Shown here: positions 49,821-59,395 of the stretch, one piece after another
Position numbering within the stretch: position 1 is the first letter of the stretch
Layout of the letters: each line of letters starts with the position of its first letter
Assembly: GCA_910585555.1 (NCBI GenBank)
Contig: CAJUFU010000011.1
Span: forward strand, 1-64,000
From: an uncultured Lachnospiraceae bacterium
GTDB lineage: Bacteria > Bacillota > Clostridia > Lachnospirales > Lachnospiraceae
DNA length: 64,000 nt
Direction: 5' to 3'
Translations under genes and position numbers: made by a program
Notes under the pieces: model-generated
Databases searched by the model: none
What the model was told of the DNA's origin: nothing
Seen by the model: the letters and a program-made list of their open reading frames with translations, nothing else

Positions 49821-51365
49821 ATGAAAAAAGTATTCAGAGCATTATGTATGATATCTTTGGCAGGGCTGTTTATTGGTATGCCGGTTCAGGCCAGAGAAAA
49901 CGTCATTCATCGAGGAATTTATGTCAATGACATTGATCTTACAGATAAATCGAAAGAAGAGGCAAAGGAAGAAATCGAGGCATATGTTGCCTCTTTTGGA
50001 GATTCACAGATTACATTACATGTGGAGGACGAGGGGACAATTACGGCTTGCGCTGCAGATTTGGGGCTCAAGTGGGGAAATGAAGAAATTCTTGAGGAAG
50101 CCACAAGCTTTGGTCGAGACGGAGATATTCTCCGCTGTTATAAGGAATTAAAAGACTTAGAGCATAAAAATAAAGTCTACACGGTCAGCTTTGACTTTGA
50201 TCAGGATAAGATTCGGAGCTTGATTGAAGAAAATGCGCCGCAGTACAATCAAGAGGCTGTCAATGCTACGCTCACCAAAACGGAAGAGGGGTTCCAGATT
50301 TCGGAAGGCCAGGAGGGCAGAGTAATAGATACAGATGCCTCCGTGGATTCCGTATATGGATATTTGACGACGGATTGGGATGGAAATGCCTGTGATGTGG
50401 ATTTGGTAGTCAAGGTGGATGAACCGCATACAACGGCGGAGAGTCTCGCCATGGTGAAGGATGAACTTGGTACATTTACTACCAGTTACTCTTCTTCCGG
50501 CGGGTCCAGAAGCGCTAATGTGGCCAATGGCTGCAGTTTGATCAATGGCACCACACTGTATCCGGGTGAAGAGTTCTCCACCTATGAAGCGGTGGCGCCC
50601 TTCTCGGAGGCAAACGGTTATTATATGGCCGGTTCTTACTTAAACGGACAGGTGGTAGACAGTCTGGGCGGCGGTATCTGCCAGGTATCCACCACATTAT
50701 ATAATGCGGTTCTGAAGGCGGAACTGGAAGTGACAGAGCGTTATAATCATTCCATGATTGTCACCTATGTAGACCCGTCTGCTGACGCCGCAATTGCAGA
50801 GTCTTCCGGCAAGGATTTTAAATTCAAGAATAATCTGGAATATCCGATTTATATAGAAGGATATACCACACCGGATAAGAAGATTACGTTTACAATCTAT
50901 GGTGTGGAGAGCCGGGACAGCAACCGTGAAGTAACTTATGAAAGTGTTGTCCTGGAAAAGATTACACCCGATACGGAAGTGATTTATACAGATGCATCCC
51001 TGCCTCTCGGTTATTGTGTGGTGCAGTCTGCCCATGTGGGATATAAAGCACAACTGTGGAAGGTTGTGAAGGAAAACGGTGTGGAGGTAAGCCGTGAACA
51101 GGTCAACAGCAGTTCCTATATGAAGGCGCCCAGAAGCGCTACCGTAGGAGTGGCCACGGAAGACCCGGGAGCCTATGAAGCTATTATGGCGGCTGTGGCG
51201 ACTAACAGTGTGGATGAGGTCAAGGCGGTGTCGAAGGCTTATAAGGATGCCCAGGCAGCAGCGGCGGCGGAAGCACAGGCACAGGCCGATGCAGCGGCAG
51301 CGGCTGCTATGGCACAGGCGGGTATGATACCGGAGGTGCCTCCGGCAGAAGTACCGGCAGAATAA
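49821..51365 (+). CDS. VanW-family exported protein
   Basis: A 514-residue exported protein with a signal peptide (about 1-23, PVQA-REN). It has a domain related to the putative peptidoglycan-binding part of YoaR-type proteins (about 25-205) and a VanW domain (about 215-395). The hallmark is the FSTYEAVAPFSEANGY and GGGICQVSTTLYNAVL region. A G5-like or extension segment and an Ala/Gln-rich low-complexity tail with a final Pro/Glu/Val segment follow. VanW is found in some vancomycin-resistance clusters, but its activity is unknown and no other van gene is here. ATG 49821 has GAGGGG 6 bp upstream. Confidence 0.85.
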   Translation: MKKVFRALCMISLAGLFIGMPVQARENVIHRGIYVNDIDLTDKSKEEAKEEIEAYVASFGDSQITLHVEDEGTITACAADLGLKWGNEEILEEATSFGRDGDILRCYKELKDLEHKNKVYTVSFDFDQDKIRSLIEENAPQYNQEAVNATLTKTEEGFQISEGQEGRVIDTDASVDSVYGYLTTDWDGNACDVDLVVKVDEPHTTAESLAMVKDELGTFTTSYSSSGGSRSANVANGCSLINGTTLYPGEEFSTYEAVAPFSEANGYYMAGSYLNGQVVDSLGGGICQVSTTLYNAVLKAELEVTERYNHSMIVTYVDPSADAAIAESSGKDFKFKNNLEYPIYIEGYTTPDKKITFTIYGVESRDSNREVTYESVVLEKITPDTEVIYTDASLPLGYCVVQSAHVGYKAQLWKVVKENGVEVSREQVNSSSYMKAPRSATVGVATEDPGAYEAIMAAVATNSVDEVKAVSKAYKDAQAAAAAEAQAQADAAAAAAMAQAGMIPEVPPAEVPAE

Positions 51366-51393
51366 GCGTTTGGATATAGTCAGGCTGGAGAAT

Positions 51394-52377
51394 ATGAGAC
51401 TAGGTAAAATATCGGAGAACGTTTTGAAACGTTCTGTCTTAAAAAAGATAAAGACACACAGAACAGAAGTGGTAAGTGGCGCAGGGATAGGGAAAGACTG
51501 CGCCATTTTGTCGCACCCAGAGGGCGTGGAGGTTGTACTTTCCACCACACCTGTGACGGCACCGCTTGCAGATCTTAGCAGCTATGCAATTCCCATGGCG
51601 CTCAATAATGTGGCGGCAGCAGGGGCAGAGCCGGTAGGGGTGCTGCTCACTGTTCTGCTGCCGGAAGAGACCCAGGAGGCGGAACTGGCACAGCTGATGG
51701 AACGGGCCGAAGAGATTTGCAGTCTGTGGCAGGCAGAGATTCTGGGAGGGCATACGGAAGTAATACCGGTGGTCAGAGAACCTGTGATGACGGTTACAGG
51801 AGTGGGCCTAAGAGATGCCCTGCAGTCAGATAGGCTGTCGGGAATCGGACCTGGGCAGGACATCGTGGTCAGTAAATGGATTGGGTTAGAAGGGACGGTC
51901 CGGCTTGCCAGACACTATCGGAAAGAGCTCAGTAAGAGATTTCCTTCCCGCATGATAGAGGATGCGGCCCATTATGACAGATACTTGTCGGTCATACCGG
52001 AGGCCGCCACCGCCGTGAAGTCCGGCGTTTGCGGTATGCATGATGTCTCAAGGGGCGGAATATTCGCCGCTTTGTGGGAGATGGCATCTGGGGCAGGCGT
52101 TGGACTGAACATTGATCTTAAAAAATTACCTGTGCGGCAGGAAACCATAGAGATTTGCGAGTACTTTACCCTAAATCCTTATGAGCTTTTGTCGGGCGGT
52201 TGTCTGATCATGGCGGCACCAGAGGGTGAGAAGCTGGTGAGAGATCTTGCCGGGGCAGACATACCTGCAGTAGTAGTCGGCAGGACCACTGGCGGCAATG
52301 ACAGGGTATTGTATAACGGGGAAGAAAAGCGTTACCTGGATATGCCTAAGACAGATCAGATTTATCATAAATTTTAG
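51394..52377 (+). CDS. HypE/AIR-synthase-like protein
   Basis: A 327-residue protein of the AIR synthase/HypE/ThiL/SelD fold. ATP-binding features are the N-terminal GAGIGKDCAIL, the PMALNNVAAAGAEPVGVLLTVLLP segment and VCGMHDVSRGGIFAALWEMA. HypE of hydrogenase maturation is the closest family by eye. There are no other hyp genes here, and the C-terminal Cys that HypE uses is not seen (the end is TDQIYHKF). A hydrogenase role is therefore doubtful. The ATG after CTGGAG is preferred over TTG 51370, which has no ribosome site. An Lrp-type regulator and an aminotransferase follow. Confidence 0.75.
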   Translation: MRLGKISENVLKRSVLKKIKTHRTEVVSGAGIGKDCAILSHPEGVEVVLSTTPVTAPLADLSSYAIPMALNNVAAAGAEPVGVLLTVLLPEETQEAELAQLMERAEEICSLWQAEILGGHTEVIPVVREPVMTVTGVGLRDALQSDRLSGIGPGQDIVVSKWIGLEGTVRLARHYRKELSKRFPSRMIEDAAHYDRYLSVIPEAATAVKSGVCGMHDVSRGGIFAALWEMASGAGVGLNIDLKKLPVRQETIEICEYFTLNPYELLSGGCLIMAAPEGEKLVRDLAGADIPAVVVGRTTGGNDRVLYNGEEKRYLDMPKTDQIYHKF

Positions 52378-52401
52378 TAAATGAAGGAGGAGTAGATAGT
52401 C

Positions 52402-52884
52402 ATGAGAGAAGAATTGTTGGCGATTGTGGAGAGAAACAGCCGTATTGATTTAAAGGAATTGGCGGTCATCCTGGGCGTCGAAGAAATTGATGTAGTCAAT
52501 GAGCTGGAAGCGATGGAGAGGGAAGGGATTATCTGTGGATATCACACCATGATTGATTGGGAAAAGACCTCCATCGAGAAGGTTTCCGCTCTGATCGAGG
52601 TGCGTGTGACGCCCCAGAGAGGACAGGGATTTGACAATATTGCAGAGCGCATTTACAAATATCCGGAAGTGACATCCGTATACTTGATCTCCGGAGGATA
52701 TGATCTGCTGGTCACTCTGGAAGGTAAATCCTTGAAAGAGATTTCCGGGTTTGTATCGGATAAGCTTTCAACCCTTGAATCTGTTTTAAGTACGGCCACA
52801 CATTTTATCTTGAAGAAGTATAAAGATCACGGTACAATTCTGGCTAAAAAATACGAAGATACTAGAGAGAAGGTGACACCGTGA
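52402..52884 (+). CDS. Lrp/AsnC-family regulator
   Basis: A 160-residue regulator with an N-terminal winged helix (IDLKELAVILGVEEIDVVNELEAMEREGII) and a C-terminal RAM ligand-binding domain (VSALIEVRVTPQRGQGFDNIAERIY, VTSVYLISGGYDLLVTLEG). Lrp-family proteins often sense amino acids. It overlaps the start of an aminotransferase gene by 4 bp, so it probably controls or reports on that enzyme's substrate. AAGGAGGAG precedes the ATG. Confidence 0.9.
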   Translation: MREELLAIVERNSRIDLKELAVILGVEEIDVVNELEAMEREGIICGYHTMIDWEKTSIEKVSALIEVRVTPQRGQGFDNIAERIYKYPEVTSVYLISGGYDLLVTLEGKSLKEISGFVSDKLSTLESVLSTATHFILKKYKDHGTILAKKYEDTREKVTP

Positions 52885-54053
52885 GAGACATGTTATCAAA
52901 ACAGGCCGTCAATCTGAAACCTTCGGGTATTCGGAAGTTTTTTGATATTGTCAGTGAAATGGAAGATGCGCTTTCTCTGGGTGTGGGCGAACCGGATTTC
53001 GATACACCGTGGCATATCAGGGACGAGGGTATTTATTCTCTGGAAAAAGGGCGCACTTTCTATACGTCTAACAGCGGCTTAAAGGAACTGCGGGAAGAAA
53101 TCTGCCATTACATAAAGAGAAAGCAGGGTGTCACTTATGACCCGCTGCATGAGGTACTGATCACAGTGGGAGGATCTGAGGCAATCGATATCGGACTGCG
53201 GGCTGTGGTCAACCCGGGAGACGAGGTGCTGATTCCCCAGCCAAGCTTCGTTTCCTATGAGCCTTGCGCCATTATGGCGGGCGGTGTGCCGGTCATCATC
53301 GAATTAAAAGCGGAAAATGAATTCCGTTTGACAGCGCAGGAGCTGGAAGATGCCATCACGGACAAGACCAAGATTCTGATTCTTCCTTTTCCCAATAATC
53401 CCACCGGTGCTATTATGGAGCGGAAGGATTTGGAGGAGATTGCAGAGGTTATCAGAAAACATGACATACTCGTTATGTCTGATGAGATCTATGCAGAGCT
53501 TACCTATAAGGACAAGCATGTTTCTATCATAGAGATGGAGGGTATGCGGGAGAGAACCATTCTGATCAACGGATTTTCCAAGGCTTATGCCATGACGGGA
53601 TGGAGGCTTGGTTATGCCTGTGGTCCCAGGGAGATATTAGAGCAGATGGTGAAGCTTCATCAGTTTGCTATTATGTGTGCGCCTACGACCAGCCAGTATG
53701 CGGCAGTGGAAGCGCTTAGAAACGGGGATGCGGATGTAGCGGAAATGCGGACAGCCTACAATCAGAGAAGACGTTACTTGATGCACGCTTTTCAGCAGAT
53801 GGGTCTGGAATGTTTTGAACCTTTCGGGGCATTTTATGTATTCCCTTGTATTAAAGAGTTCGGGATGAGCAGTGAGGAATTCGCCAATCGGTTTCTGGAA
53901 GAGGAAAAGGTGGCGGTGGTGCCGGGCACGGCGTTCGGTGACTGCGGGGAAGGATATCTTAGGATTTCCTATGCGTATTCTCTGGATAATCTGAAAGTGG
54001 CAATCGGGAAACTGGCAGATTTTGTGGAAAGGATTCGTGCCCAGAAGAAATAG
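52881..54053 (+). CDS. Class I/II pyridoxal-phosphate aminotransferase
   Basis: A 390-residue fold-type I aminotransferase. Visible motifs are GVGEPDFDTPWHIRD, TVGGSEAIDIGLRA, LPFPNNPTGAIM, MSDEIYAELTY and the PLP-lysine region INGFSKAYAMTGWRLGY. It probably acts on aromatic or aliphatic amino acids, with aspartate-type substrates also possible. It starts at GTG 52881 with the GTGA overlap to the Lrp-type gene. Coupling to an Lrp regulator supports an amino-acid metabolic role. TrmL follows after 7 bp. Confidence 0.9.
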   Translation: MRDMLSKQAVNLKPSGIRKFFDIVSEMEDALSLGVGEPDFDTPWHIRDEGIYSLEKGRTFYTSNSGLKELREEICHYIKRKQGVTYDPLHEVLITVGGSEAIDIGLRAVVNPGDEVLIPQPSFVSYEPCAIMAGGVPVIIELKAENEFRLTAQELEDAITDKTKILILPFPNNPTGAIMERKDLEEIAEVIRKHDILVMSDEIYAELTYKDKHVSIIEMEGMRERTILINGFSKAYAMTGWRLGYACGPREILEQMVKLHQFAIMCAPTTSQYAAVEALRNGDADVAEMRTAYNQRRRYLMHAFQQMGLECFEPFGAFYVFPCIKEFGMSSEEFANRFLEEEKVAVVPGTAFGDCGEGYLRISYAYSLDNLKVAIGKLADFVERIRAQKK

Positions 54054-54060
54054 GTATCGT

Positions 54061-54558
54061 ATGAACATCATTTTACACCAGCCGGAGATACCGGCAAATA
54101 CAGGAAATATCGGCCGTACCTGTGTGGCAACAGGTACGGCGCTCCACCTGATTGAGCCTTTGGGGTTTCGGTTGGATGAAAAGTCCATCAAACGTGCCGG
54201 GATGGATTACTGGGAACATTTAGAGGTAACCCGCTATATCAATTTTCAGGAGTTTCAGGAAAAGCATCCCCAGGCTAAAATCTGGTTTGCCACCACGAAG
54301 GCGAGACGTGTCTATTCCGAAGTTACCTTTGGCTTCGATGATTATATCATGTTCGGCAAAGAGAGCGCCGGAATCCCGGAGGAGATTTTGGTGGAACATG
54401 AAGAATCTTGTATCCGGATTCCTATGCTTAGTGAGATACGCTCATTAAACCTTGCCAATTCTGTGGCGGTTGTGTTGTATGAGGCGCTTAGGCAGAATCA
54501 CTTCGCAGACATGCAGTTAGGAGGCGAATTGCACCGTTTATCTTGGCAGGAGAAATGA
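54061..54558 (+). CDS. trmL: tRNA (cytidine/uridine-34 2'-O)-methyltransferase TrmL
   Basis: A 165-residue SPOUT methyltransferase that methylates the ribose at the tRNA wobble position using SAM. The N-terminal NIILHQPEIPANTGNIGRTC, the FGKESAGIPEEIL motif and the knot motif IPMLSEIRSLNLANSVAVVLYE are diagnostic. The ATG of MNIILH is chosen by homology. An in-frame ATG 13 codons earlier overlaps the aminotransferase end. A hairpin follows that separates it from the convergent kinase gene. Confidence 0.93.
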   Translation: MNIILHQPEIPANTGNIGRTCVATGTALHLIEPLGFRLDEKSIKRAGMDYWEHLEVTRYINFQEFQEKHPQAKIWFATTKARRVYSEVTFGFDDYIMFGKESAGIPEEILVEHEESCIRIPMLSEIRSLNLANSVAVVLYEALRQNHFADMQLGGELHRLSWQEK

Positions 54559-54563
54559 AATGA

Positions 54564-54596
54564 GGGGAAGAAATTGCAAGAAGCAATTCCTTCCCC
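54564..54596. terminator. Hairpin between the convergent trmL and kinase genes
   Basis: A 14-bp stem with one mismatch, GGGGAAGAAATTGC/GCAATTCCTTCCCC (54564-54577 with 54583-54596). Flanking T-runs are weak on both sides, so terminator strength is uncertain. Confidence 0.55.
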
Positions 54597-54627
54597 ATTT
54601 CATAGTAGGTATATCGCGAATGACTGT

Positions 54628-56052
54628 TCAGTCGTCATCCTCAACCTCGGATTTGGGCAGTGAGAAGATAAACTCTGTTCCTACGCCCTCCGTGCTGATT
54701 ACGTTAATATTTTCACCGTGGGACTGGATGATTTCTTTTGTGATGGACAGGCCGAGGCCTGTTCCTTTCTTATCCTTTCCGCGGGACAGATCTGATTTAT
54801 AGAAACGATCCCATATGAGCTTCAGATCGTCCTTGGGAATCCCAATACCGGAGTCTTTGACGCTGACAAAAATTTTATTGTGCTTCTCGGTTGTTTCCAG
54901 TTTGATTACCGAATTGTGATGGCTGAATTTAATCGCATTGTCCAGCAGATTATAAAGAACCTGCTGGATTTTATCCATATCTGCGACCACATACATTTCA
55001 TCGCCTGTGAGCACCAGTTCAATGCCAATCATCTTCTGGCGGCAGGTGCCCTCAAAAGAAGCGGCCACGCTGCGGATGACGGTGTTGATTTCAAAGTCCG
55101 TTTTATTCAACATAATGCCTTTGGTATTCAGGTTATTGAGTGTCAGCAGACTGTTGGTCAGCTTGGTGAGGCGTTCCGTTTCGTTCAATACGATGGTGAG
55201 ATATTTTTCATACTGCTCCGGCGGAATCGTGCCGTCAATCATTGCCTTGAGGTATCCGCTGATGGAAGTCAAGGGGGAACGGAAGTCGTGGGACACATTG
55301 GCTACGAACTTTTTCTGATCGTCTTCGGAACGCGCAATTTCGCTGGCCATATAGGACAGTGTGGCGGCCAGATATCCCATTTCATCCTCGCTCTCTACCG
55401 TAAACTCATAATGCATATTGCCGCTGGCATACTGCTCCGTTGCCTCGGTGATCTTGCGCAGAGGAATGTACACAATCTCTGTGAAGAAGATCAAAATAAT
55501 CAGCGACAGCAGAAAAAGAATGATCAGCATGAGGTAAGAGATATTAAGGAGTTGATTGGATTCTGTCTGTATGCTTGTCAAAGGAGCATGGATGACCACA
55601 TACCCTTTTACTTTATAATTGGAGGTGATGGGTGCAAATACGCTCAACATTTCCTCGTCAAATGTCCGAAAGAAATCACCTTCGGTATAATAGGAACCGG
55701 CGGTGATTGTGGGATCAAAATTTTCTATGACGACTTCATTTTCCACATCCACAGGTGAGGAAGAATCCAGGACCATACGGCCGGAAGGATTAATTATCCA
55801 GATAATGGCATTGAAGTAAGAGTCCAGGGCGTCCAGCTGTGTCTTGACTGCTTCCAGAGAGGCCTCCGAGTTATACAGATCGGTGGCATAGGTATTGGCA
55901 ATCAGCGTGGCCTCTCTGTAGAGGGCATCGGCTTTTTCCTTGGTCAGGTGATTGATGGTCATATCGGAGACAAAAGTCGCCACAACCACAAAGCCAAATA
56001 ATCCGAAGATGATGTAGGCAAGTATTAATTTGAGGTATAGTGTTTTTCTCAT
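54628..56052 (-). CDS. Sensor histidine kinase (PhoR/WalK-like)
   Basis: A 474-residue membrane kinase. It has a first helix (about 5-28), an extracytoplasmic sensor domain of about 135 residues and a second helix (about 170-192). A HAMP domain (EIVYIPLRKITEATEQYASG), HisKA with NVSHDFRSPLTSISGY, and an ATPase domain with LLDNAIKFS, DSGIGIP and KGTGLGLSITKEI follow. It lies 10 bp after the partner response regulator on the same strand and is the last gene of the mutS2-regulator-kinase set. The signal is unknown, and an envelope cue is likely from the topology. Confidence 0.9.
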   Translation of the reverse strand: MRKTLYLKLILAYIIFGLFGFVVVATFVSDMTINHLTKEKADALYREATLIANTYATDLYNSEASLEAVKTQLDALDSYFNAIIWIINPSGRMVLDSSSPVDVENEVVIENFDPTITAGSYYTEGDFFRTFDEEMLSVFAPITSNYKVKGYVVIHAPLTSIQTESNQLLNISYLMLIILFLLSLIILIFFTEIVYIPLRKITEATEQYASGNMHYEFTVESEDEMGYLAATLSYMASEIARSEDDQKKFVANVSHDFRSPLTSISGYLKAMIDGTIPPEQYEKYLTIVLNETERLTKLTNSLLTLNNLNTKGIMLNKTDFEINTVIRSVAASFEGTCRQKMIGIELVLTGDEMYVVADMDKIQQVLYNLLDNAIKFSHHNSVIKLETTEKHNKIFVSVKDSGIGIPKDDLKLIWDRFYKSDLSRGKDKKGTGLGLSITKEIIQSHGENINVISTEGVGTEFIFSLPKSEVEDDD

Positions 56053-56062
56053 AATTTACTTC

Positions 56063-56764
56063 TTACCCCTTGGATTCAAATTTATAACCGATTCCCCATA
56101 TGGTGGCAATCCGCCAGCTCTCATGATCGTTAATCTTTTCACGAAGCCGTTTGATGTGTACATCTACCGTGCGGGTGTCCCCAATATATTCATACCCCCA
56201 GATTTGATCTAAAAGCTGTTCCCTTGTAAAAACATGGTTAGGGGAAGAGGCCAGGAAATAAAGAAGTTCCAGTTCTTTTGGCGGCATTTCGATGGTCTTT
56301 CCCATGTAGATGACAGAGTAGTTGGTCTGATTAATGATCAGATCAGGGTATTCTACGCTCTTGACATCAGATGCTTTGGGCTGTTCGACTACCGGCTTAT
56401 AGCGGCGCAGTACGGCTTTCACACGGGCCACCAGCTCCTTGGAGTCAAAGGGTTTTTCCATATAATCATCGGCACCAAGCTCCAATCCCAGCACCTTATC
56501 AAATACCTCGCCCTTTGCGGAGAGCATGATGATGGGCAGAGAAGATTTGGAACGGATTTCGCGGCAGACTTGATACCCATCGATACCGGGAAGCATCAAA
56601 TCCAAAAGCATCAGGTTCGGTGCGAAGCTGTCTACTGCCGCCAACGCGGATTCTCCGTCATTGACGATCATAGTCTCGAAGCACTCCTTCGTCAGATAAA
56701 GAGAAATCAGTTCCGCAATGTTATTATCATCATCAACAATCAATATTTTCTGTCTGTTAACCAT
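56063..56764 (-). CDS. OmpR/PhoB-family response regulator
   Basis: A 233-residue response regulator. The receiver has VDDDNN, phosphorylation Asp in LMLLDLMLPGIDG and Lys in MEKPFDS. The winged-helix output domain ends in IATIWGIGYKFESKG. The partner kinase begins 10 bp downstream. A GGAGGG site precedes the start. It follows mutS2 by 26 bp, so it is probably co-transcribed with it. Confidence 0.93.
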   Translation of the reverse strand: MVNRQKILIVDDDNNIAELISLYLTKECFETMIVNDGESALAAVDSFAPNLMLLDLMLPGIDGYQVCREIRSKSSLPIIMLSAKGEVFDKVLGLELGADDYMEKPFDSKELVARVKAVLRRYKPVVEQPKASDVKSVEYPDLIINQTNYSVIYMGKTIEMPPKELELLYFLASSPNHVFTREQLLDQIWGYEYIGDTRTVDVHIKRLREKINDHESWRIATIWGIGYKFESKG

Positions 56765-56790
56765 ACTATTCCCTCCTGTGTGGAATGGTT

Positions 56791-59166
56791 CTATTCTTTG
56801 AATTCAGCAATTGTTACGCCTGCATCTCCTTCTCCGAATTCACCCAGTCGATAACTTTTCACGACCTTATTCTTGCGGAGATAGTTTTGCACTGCAGTCC
56901 GCAGAGCGCCGGTGCCTTTACCGTGTACAATCCGCACACTGGGCAGATGGGCCAGATAGGCGTCATCCAGGTATTTATCCAGCTCTGAAAGGGCCTCATC
57001 CACGGTCTTTCCTAAGAGATTGATTTCTGTGGAGACTGTGTAGCTTTTGGACATTTTCAGTCTGCCGGAAGAGGTACGCTGCATCTTGTTTGTTTTGATG
57101 GTCTCTTCTTCTACTAATATAAGATCGTCCAGGGAGACTTGGGAACGGATAATGCCGCACTGCACGAACAGTCTGCCGCCTTTATCAGGCAGAGAACTGA
57201 CCGTACCTTTTAAGCCCATGGAGACAATCTTAACGCTGTCTCCCAATTTGATCTGATTGGGTTTCAAGGCTTTATGCGTAGACTTATCCTTTTTCAATGC
57301 CAGCTTCTCATTCTTCTCGGAAATCTTATCCCGCACCTTCTGCCGGGATTTCTCCAAGTCTTTGATAGAAGAAGCGCTGCCGGCCTTCTGGAAGGTACGG
57401 ATGGTCTCATCTGCGATTTCCTTAGCATTTTGTAAGATATCCCGGGCTTCTTCGTTGGCTTCCCGCAGGATGCGTTCCCGGGATTGATCGATTTTCTCCT
57501 GTTTGGCCTCCAGCCGTTTTTTCAAGGTTTCTATTTCCTGCTTGTAAGTCTCTATTTCCCGCTGCTCTTTCTCGATGGTGAGCCGGCTGTTTTCCAGATT
57601 CGCAAGTAAGTCCTCGAAACTTTCCTTATCTTCTGTGATATGCCGCCTTGCCTCCTCTATAATATGCTCCGGCAGGCCCAGCTTAGAAGAGATGGCAAAG
57701 GCATTGCTCTTGCCGGGGATGCCAATGAGAAGCCGGTAGGTGGGCTGCAGAGTCTCCACATTAAATTCACAGCAGGCATTTTCCACAAAGTCCGTAGAAA
57801 GGGCATAGACCTTTAATTCGCTGTAGTGGGTAGTGGCCATGGTGCGGATGCCCCTGTTGTGCAGATAATCCAGCACAGAAATAGCAAGCGCAGCACCCTC
57901 CGTGGGGTCAGTACCTGCGCCTAATTCATCAAAAAGGCAGAGAGAATCGGTATCGGCTTCCTTTAGGATAGATACGATACTGGTCATGTGGGAAGAAAAG
58001 GTACTGAGACTCTGCTCAATGCTCTGCTCATCGCCGATATCGGCATATACTTCCCGAAAGATAGAAAGTTCCGAGCGGTCCAGCGCCGGAATATGCAGGC
58101 CTGCCTGCCCCATCAGGGTAAGAAGCCCCACTGTTTTCAGGGCTACCGTCTTACCGCCTGTATTGGGCCCTGTGATAATGAGCAGATCAAAGTCCATTCC
58201 TAAAAGGATATCCACAGGAACTACCTTTTGCTTATCTAAGAGAGGATGCCTGCCCTTACGGATGTGTATCCGGTGTTCTGTGTTAAAGACCGGTTTGGAC
58301 CCATTTTGCTCCATGGCAAGAGATGCTTTGGCAAAAATAAAATCCAGGGTGGTCATGGCCTTCTGGTTATTTGCCAGGGCGTCCGTGTAGGCGGATGCCT
58401 GCGCGCTCAAGGAGGCCAGAATTGCTTCTATCTCTTCCTGCTCTTTCAGGGCAAGTTCTTTCAGTTCATTGTTTAGATTGACCACTGCAGCCGGTTCAAT
58501 AAAAAAGGTGGAGCCGGTGGAGGACTGGTCGTGCACCATTCCCGGCACCTGTCCTTTGTACTCTGCCTTGACAGGGATACAGTAACGATTGCCGCGCATG
58601 GTGACAACGGCATCCTGCAGGTAGGTCCGGTAAGAACCGTTGATCATGGAATTAAGCTGGGTGTGAATCCGGTCGTTGGTGATCATCATACTTCGCCGAA
58701 TATGCTTTAGAGCAGGGCTCGCATCATCGGCAATCTCTTCCTCGGACAAAATACATCGCCTAATCTCGTTGCAAAGAGGCGTGAGGGGTTCCAGACTGTC
58801 AAAAAATATGTCCAGAGAATCACCCGGTATATCGTCTCGGTCTTTGCGGCCATAGGTTTTGATACGGCTTACATTCTCAAGAAAAGATGCGATATTTAAC
58901 AGCTCGGAAATGGACAGTACACTTCCCACTTCCAGGCAGCGGATGCTCATTCCCAAGTCCTTGTTGCCCCCAAAAGAGGTGGAGCCTTTGGCAAACAGAC
59001 GGCTTAAGGCATCTGCAGTCTGTGTCTGCGCCGTCTCAATCTCTGACGGGTCGGTCATAGGCAGGAGGGCAGCAGTCAGCTTTTTCCCAGGCTGTGATGT
59101 GGCCTTTTCAGTAAGCCGGTCGATGATCTTGTGATATTCTAAAACACGCAGTACTTTGCTGTTCAT
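56791..59166 (-). CDS. mutS2: MutS2 ATPase
   Basis: A 791-residue MutS2 protein. It has the core and clamp helices, an ATPase domain with Walker A GPNTGGKTVALKT and the ABC-type signature region, a long coiled coil (about 515-615), and a C-terminal Smr domain (VRIVHGKGTGALRTAVQNYL). In Firmicutes MutS2 acts on recombination intermediates and on collided ribosomes (as RqcU/MutS2), not in mismatch repair. The ATG of MNSKVLRV is chosen because GAGG lies 5 bp upstream. An in-frame ATG 18 codons earlier lacks a site. First gene of a three-gene reverse-strand unit with a two-component system. Confidence 0.95.
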   Translation of the reverse strand: MNSKVLRVLEYHKIIDRLTEKATSQPGKKLTAALLPMTDPSEIETAQTQTADALSRLFAKGSTSFGGNKDLGMSIRCLEVGSVLSISELLNIASFLENVSRIKTYGRKDRDDIPGDSLDIFFDSLEPLTPLCNEIRRCILSEEEIADDASPALKHIRRSMMITNDRIHTQLNSMINGSYRTYLQDAVVTMRGNRYCIPVKAEYKGQVPGMVHDQSSTGSTFFIEPAAVVNLNNELKELALKEQEEIEAILASLSAQASAYTDALANNQKAMTTLDFIFAKASLAMEQNGSKPVFNTEHRIHIRKGRHPLLDKQKVVPVDILLGMDFDLLIITGPNTGGKTVALKTVGLLTLMGQAGLHIPALDRSELSIFREVYADIGDEQSIEQSLSTFSSHMTSIVSILKEADTDSLCLFDELGAGTDPTEGAALAISVLDYLHNRGIRTMATTHYSELKVYALSTDFVENACCEFNVETLQPTYRLLIGIPGKSNAFAISSKLGLPEHIIEEARRHITEDKESFEDLLANLENSRLTIEKEQREIETYKQEIETLKKRLEAKQEKIDQSRERILREANEEARDILQNAKEIADETIRTFQKAGSASSIKDLEKSRQKVRDKISEKNEKLALKKDKSTHKALKPNQIKLGDSVKIVSMGLKGTVSSLPDKGGRLFVQCGIIRSQVSLDDLILVEEETIKTNKMQRTSSGRLKMSKSYTVSTEINLLGKTVDEALSELDKYLDDAYLAHLPSVRIVHGKGTGALRTAVQNYLRKNKVVKSYRLGEFGEGDAGVTIAEFKE

Positions 59167-59305
59167 AGTAGCCTCGTTTCTAAATTTAAATCTACAGTTG
59201 ACACAGAAATATCTTACCATAAATGAGAGCGAATTACTATGATTTTATCATAGCGGCCGTTTTCCTGCGGCGGTAAAAGCTCACTGCGCTTTCCCATCGT
59301 GCCGC

Positions 59306-59334
59306 TTGTCACAAAGGAGTCAATATGATAAAAT
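59306..59334 (+). promoter_or_regulatory. SigA-type promoter for the HtrA-like gene
   Basis: TTGTCA (59306-59311), 17 bp, TAAAAT (59329-59334), about 60 bp before the start at 59396. Confidence 0.6.
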
Positions 59335-59395
59335 AGACGGAGATTTGAAAGGATTACTATCGTTGCAGTAGACAGAAACAGAAAGGCTAAAACCT

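Noticed and set aside
50697..51548. A 283-codon frame antisense to the VanW and HypE-like genes
   Set aside because: It spans two clear genes and its sequence is rich in improbable Cys/His/Arg runs, as expected for a shadow frame.
51394..52377. Naming this gene hypE
   Set aside because: No other hydrogenase maturation genes are present and the C-terminal cysteine expected of HypE is not seen.
54880..55758. A long open frame opposite the histidine kinase gene
   Set aside because: The kinase on the other strand has all expected motifs. The antisense frame shows no family features and lacks a ribosome site.
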